Of a stretch of DNA of 64,000 nt, positions 61,476-64,000 are shown piece by piece. The notes beneath the pieces are model-generated. The model had not been told where the DNA came from and searched no databases. It saw only the letters and a program-made list of their open reading frames with translations. Every line of letters starts with the position of its first letter. The stretch's first letter is position 1. A program made the position numbers and the translations under genes. The DNA is from Mycolicibacterium sp. BiH015 (GTDB lineage Bacteria; Actinomycetota; Actinomycetes; Mycobacteriales; Mycobacteriaceae): the NCBI RefSeq assembly GCF_027706845.1, contig NZ_JAQGCZ010000013.1:1-64000 (forward strand), in the 5' to 3' direction.

Positions 61476-63448
61476 TGATCGCCCTCTCCTGAATCGACGC
61501 GTGCCAGCACGGCGCCTACCTCGACTTGTTGACCTGCTGTGACATGGAGCTCGACGAGGACACCGTCCGCGGGTGCGGTGATGGTGTGCTCCATCTTCAT
61601 CGCCTCCAGCCACATCAGCGGTTGTCCTGCGGTCACCCTGTCGCCGGCGGACGCTGCGACGCGCAGCACCGAGCCCGGCATCGGGGCGATGAGCGACCCG
61701 TGCGCGAGCGCCGCATCGGGGTCGGGGAACCGGGATACCGCGACCAGATGCACGGAACCGGCGGGGGAGTCGACGTAGACGTCGTCGCCGTAGCGCGCGA
61801 CGTCGAAGGGATGTTCCACTCCCGCCACGCTCAGCACGACCCGCAGCGGTGTCGACGAGACCATCCGCACGTCGTCGTGACCGTCGATGCTGACGCCGCC
61901 ACGGGTGAACCGATACCGGACGTCATGGGTTTCGCCGTGGGCGTCCTCATAGATCTTGGTCTGATATCCGGCGGCGAGATTTCGCCAGCCACTCGGCACC
62001 GCACCGAAAACCGATGCCGTGGAACGATTATGGGCCGCCTCGGCCAGCGCAGCTGCCACGGCCGACAGGCCCGCCTGCTTCTCCCCGGCCGGCGCGGCGA
62101 GGTCGGCAAGCCCGTGCGCCTCGAAGAATGCGGTGTCGGTGGCTCCGTCGAGGAAGGCGCGGTGGCGCAGCACGTTCACCAGCAGGTCGCGGTTTGTCCT
62201 GACACCGTGTAGCCGTGCGCGGGCCAGCGCGTCGGCCAGCAGTGCGGCGGCCTTGGCGCGGGTCGGCGCGTAGGAGATGACCTTGGCGATCATCGGGTCG
62301 TAGAACACCGAGATCACCGACCCGTCGGTGATGCCGGAATCCAGCCGCACGCCTGCGCGCCCGACGGGCCCGAACTCCGTGCTCGCCGCCGGGACGGCGA
62401 AGCGATACACGGTGCCCGCCTGCGGTTGCCAGTTCTTGGCGGGGTCTTCGGCGTAGAGCCTCGCTTCGATCGAGAACCCTTGTGACACTGGCGGCGTGGG
62501 GTCGAGGCGCTCACCCTCGGCGACAGCCAATTGCAGTTCGACCAGATCGAGTCCCGAGGTGAGCTCGGTCACCGGATGTTCCACCTGCAGCCGGGTGTTC
62601 ATCTCGAGGAAATAGAAGGAACCAGCCGACTCACCCCGGTCGTCGGCCATGAACTCGACAGTTCCCGCGCCGGTATAACCGATCGCGGTGGCCGCCAGCC
62701 GCGCCGCCTCGAACAGCTTGTCGCGCATCCCCGTGATGCGTTCGACCAGCGGCGACGGGGCCTCTTCGATGATCTTCTGATGCCTGCGCTGAATCGAGCA
62801 CTCACGTTCGCCGACGGCCCACACGGTGCCGTGTGCATCGGCCATCACCTGAACCTCGACGTGGTGGCCTGCGTCGAGGTAGCGCTCGCAGAAGACGGTG
62901 GGGTCACCGAACGCAGACTGGGCCTCGCGCCGTGCGGCTTCCACCTGCGCAGGCAGCTGCGCAAGATCGCGAACCACGCGCATTCCTCGGCCGCCTCCGC
63001 CCGCCGACGCCTTGATCAGGACGGGCAGCATGGCCGGTGTCACTGCCTCGGGATCGAGTTCCTCCAGAACCGGAACCCCGGCGGCGGCCATGATTTTCTT
63101 CGCCTCGATCTTGGAGCCCATCGCCGCCACGGCCGCCACCGGCGGACCGATCCACGTCAAGCCTGCCTCCTCGACGGCCTGAGCGAAATCCGGGTTCTCC
63201 GAGAGGAATCCGTAGCCGGGATGCACCGCGTCGGCACCGGCGGCTCGAGCCGCGGCGATGAGTTGCGCGGCGTCGAGATAGCCCCGGGTGCCCTCGAGGC
63301 GCACCCGTGCATCGGCCTCGGCGACATGAAGCGCGTCGTCGTCCGGGTCGGTGTAGACCGCGACGGTGCCGATCCCGAGCCGCCGGCAGGTGGCGAACAC
63401 CCGCCGGGCGATCTCCCCGCGGTTGGCGACCAGAACTCGCGTGATCAT
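61472..63448 (-). CDS. accA2: Acyl-CoA carboxylase alpha (biotin carboxylase/BCCP) subunit
   Basis: A 658-residue biotin-dependent carboxylase subunit. 'RVLVANRGEIARRVFATCR' opens the biotin carboxylase, 'IKASAGGGGRGMRVV' is the ATP-grasp loop, 'MNTRLQVEHPVTE' the catalytic region, and the biotinylated lysine lies in 'WLEAMKMEHTI' near the C-terminus. It pairs with the AccD2 carboxyltransferase encoded just upstream. In M. tuberculosis the AccA2/AccD2 substrate is not firmly known to me; methylcrotonyl- or geranyl-like CoA is plausible from the operon. Confidence 0.95.
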   Translation of the reverse strand: MITRVLVANRGEIARRVFATCRRLGIGTVAVYTDPDDDALHVAEADARVRLEGTRGYLDAAQLIAAARAAGADAVHPGYGFLSENPDFAQAVEEAGLTWIGPPVAAVAAMGSKIEAKKIMAAAGVPVLEELDPEAVTPAMLPVLIKASAGGGGRGMRVVRDLAQLPAQVEAARREAQSAFGDPTVFCERYLDAGHHVEVQVMADAHGTVWAVGERECSIQRRHQKIIEEAPSPLVERITGMRDKLFEAARLAATAIGYTGAGTVEFMADDRGESAGSFYFLEMNTRLQVEHPVTELTSGLDLVELQLAVAEGERLDPTPPVSQGFSIEARLYAEDPAKNWQPQAGTVYRFAVPAASTEFGPVGRAGVRLDSGITDGSVISVFYDPMIAKVISYAPTRAKAAALLADALARARLHGVRTNRDLLVNVLRHRAFLDGATDTAFFEAHGLADLAAPAGEKQAGLSAVAAALAEAAHNRSTASVFGAVPSGWRNLAAGYQTKIYEDAHGETHDVRYRFTRGGVSIDGHDDVRMVSSTPLRVVLSVAGVEHPFDVARYGDDVYVDSPAGSVHLVAVSRFPDPDAALAHGSLIAPMPGSVLRVAASAGDRVTAGQPLMWLEAMKMEHTITAPADGVLVELHVTAGQQVEVGAVLARVDSGEGDQ

Positions 63449-63479
63449 CGGCGTCCCCTCCTTGCAGACATGCGGGCGC

Positions 63480-64000
63480 TCACATCCGGAAGACGCCGAA
63501 GTTCGACGTCCCCTTGATCGGACCGTTGGCAATGGCGGACAGGCACATTCCCAAGACGGTGCGGGTGTCACGCGGGTCGATCACGCCATCGTCGTAGAGG
63601 CGCCCGGACAGGAACATCGGCAGCGACTCGGCCTCGATCTGGGCTTCGACGGCTGCGCGCAGCGCGGCGTCGGCGTCCTCGTCGACCTGCCCGCCGCGGG
63701 CTTCGGTGGCGGCGCGGTTGACGATCGAGAGCACACCCGCCAGTTGCGTCCCGCCCATGACCGCCGATTTCGCGCTCGGCCACGCGAACAGAAAACGCGG
63801 ATCGTAGGCGCGGCCGCACATGCCGTAGTGTCCGGCGCCGTACGAGGCGCCGATCAGCAGTGAAATGTGCGGGACGGTCGAGTTGGAGACGGCGTTGATC
63901 ATCATCGAGCCGTGCTTGATCATCCCGCCCTCCTCGTAGTCCTTGCCCACCATGTAGCCGGTGGTGTTGTGCAGGAACAACAGTGGGGTGTCGGAGCGGT
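63480..64000 (-). CDS. accD2: Acyl-CoA carboxylase beta (carboxyltransferase) subunit, C-terminal part
   Basis: The last 173 codons of a carboxyltransferase; the 5' part lies beyond the window edge. Visible family motifs are 'LFLHNTTGYMVGKDYEEGGM', 'LIGASYGAGHYGMCGRAYDP' with the oxyanion glycines, 'GGTQLAGVL' and 'GVIDPRDTRTVLGMCLSA'. It is the first gene of the operon visible here, with a 31-base gap to accA2. Confidence 0.93.
   Translation of the reverse strand, partial: RSDTPLLFLHNTTGYMVGKDYEEGGMIKHGSMMINAVSNSTVPHISLLIGASYGAGHYGMCGRAYDPRFLFAWPSAKSAVMGGTQLAGVLSIVNRAATEARGGQVDEDADAALRAAVEAQIEAESLPMFLSGRLYDDGVIDPRDTRTVLGMCLSAIANGPIKGTSNFGVFRM

Noticed and set aside
60306-64000. Assignment of accA2/accD2/fadE12/echA7 to leucine degradation
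   Set aside because: The gene set resembles the pathway but lacks visible HMG-CoA lyase or CoA-transferase genes in the window, so no substrate is asserted.

Overview
The window is high-GC actinobacterial DNA, almost certainly from a fast-growing, carotenoid-producing Mycobacterium (Mycolicibacterium). From about 14.9 kb onward the gene order follows M. tuberculosis Rv0940c-Rv0974c as I know it: Fpg2, SDR, pgi, chorismate mutase (Rv0948c), uvrD1, M23 peptidase, sucC-sucD, Rv0953c-type LLM oxidoreductase, Rv0954, perM (Rv0955), purN-purH, Rv0958-Rv0959, Rv0966c, echA7-fadE12-accA2-accD2. PGRS proteins, F420-type LLM oxidoreductases, a Ddn-type protein, KstR-like operators and a 34 kDa antigen homologue all agree with this. 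Names of orthologues come from memory of that synteny plus visible motifs.

Layout. 0-6 kb: the tail of an HNH/DUF222 gene; an arsR-SRPBCC-PfpI operon with a palindromic operator; a coupled nitroreductase-VOC-rnhA operon; an acidic-tailed hypothetical; an MFS exporter coupled to a KDPG-aldolase-like protein that lacks the aldolase catalytic residues, divergent from a ROK regulator. 7.2-14.4 kb: a seven-member carotenoid operon on the minus strand (crtE, crtI, crtB, lycopene cyclase remnant, methyltransferase, crtU, DUF5914 Rieske protein) whose intact neighbours mostly overlap by 1-4 bases; the lycopene cyclase is broken. 14.9-17.5 kb: an LLM oxidoreductase under a KstR-like box, a DUF4873 protein and an AurF-type diiron oxygenase. 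17.6-25.4 kb: holin-like membrane protein, Fpg2, SDR, pgi, succinate-semialdehyde dehydrogenase, an OafA-type acyltransferase and chorismate mutase with a hairpin-rich leader.

25.4-36.0 kb is the least conventional region: about 10.5 kb inserted between orthologues (chorismate mutase and uvrD1) that are neighbours in M. tuberculosis. It holds three PE-less PGRS proteins with a shared N-terminal membrane/signal segment and a conserved four-cysteine motif. Each has a near-identical promoter (TTGACA, then GTTGCTG, 18-base spacer, TANNNT). It also holds three C39-type papain-like proteins: two secreted ones with nearly identical Ser-rich N-terminal halves, and one leaderless copy in which the catalytic Cys is replaced by Ser. 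PGRS2 and the three C39 genes look like one operon. This is my best candidate for an undescribed system.

36-64 kb: housekeeping genes resume (UvrD1 helicase, M23 peptidase, succinyl-CoA synthetase, PerM, purine biosynthesis), interleaved with accessory metabolism: an S9 peptidase with paired 13-bp palindromic operators; a thiolase and an LLM oxidoreductase each with a KstR-like box; a membrane protein overlapping a PLP decarboxylase; and an SfnG-like monooxygenase. The window ends in an acyl-CoA degradation operon (accD2, cut by the window edge, accA2, fadE12, echA7) encoding a biotin-dependent carboxylase, a dehydrogenase and a hydratase. I saw no rRNA, tRNA, CRISPR array or insertion sequence.
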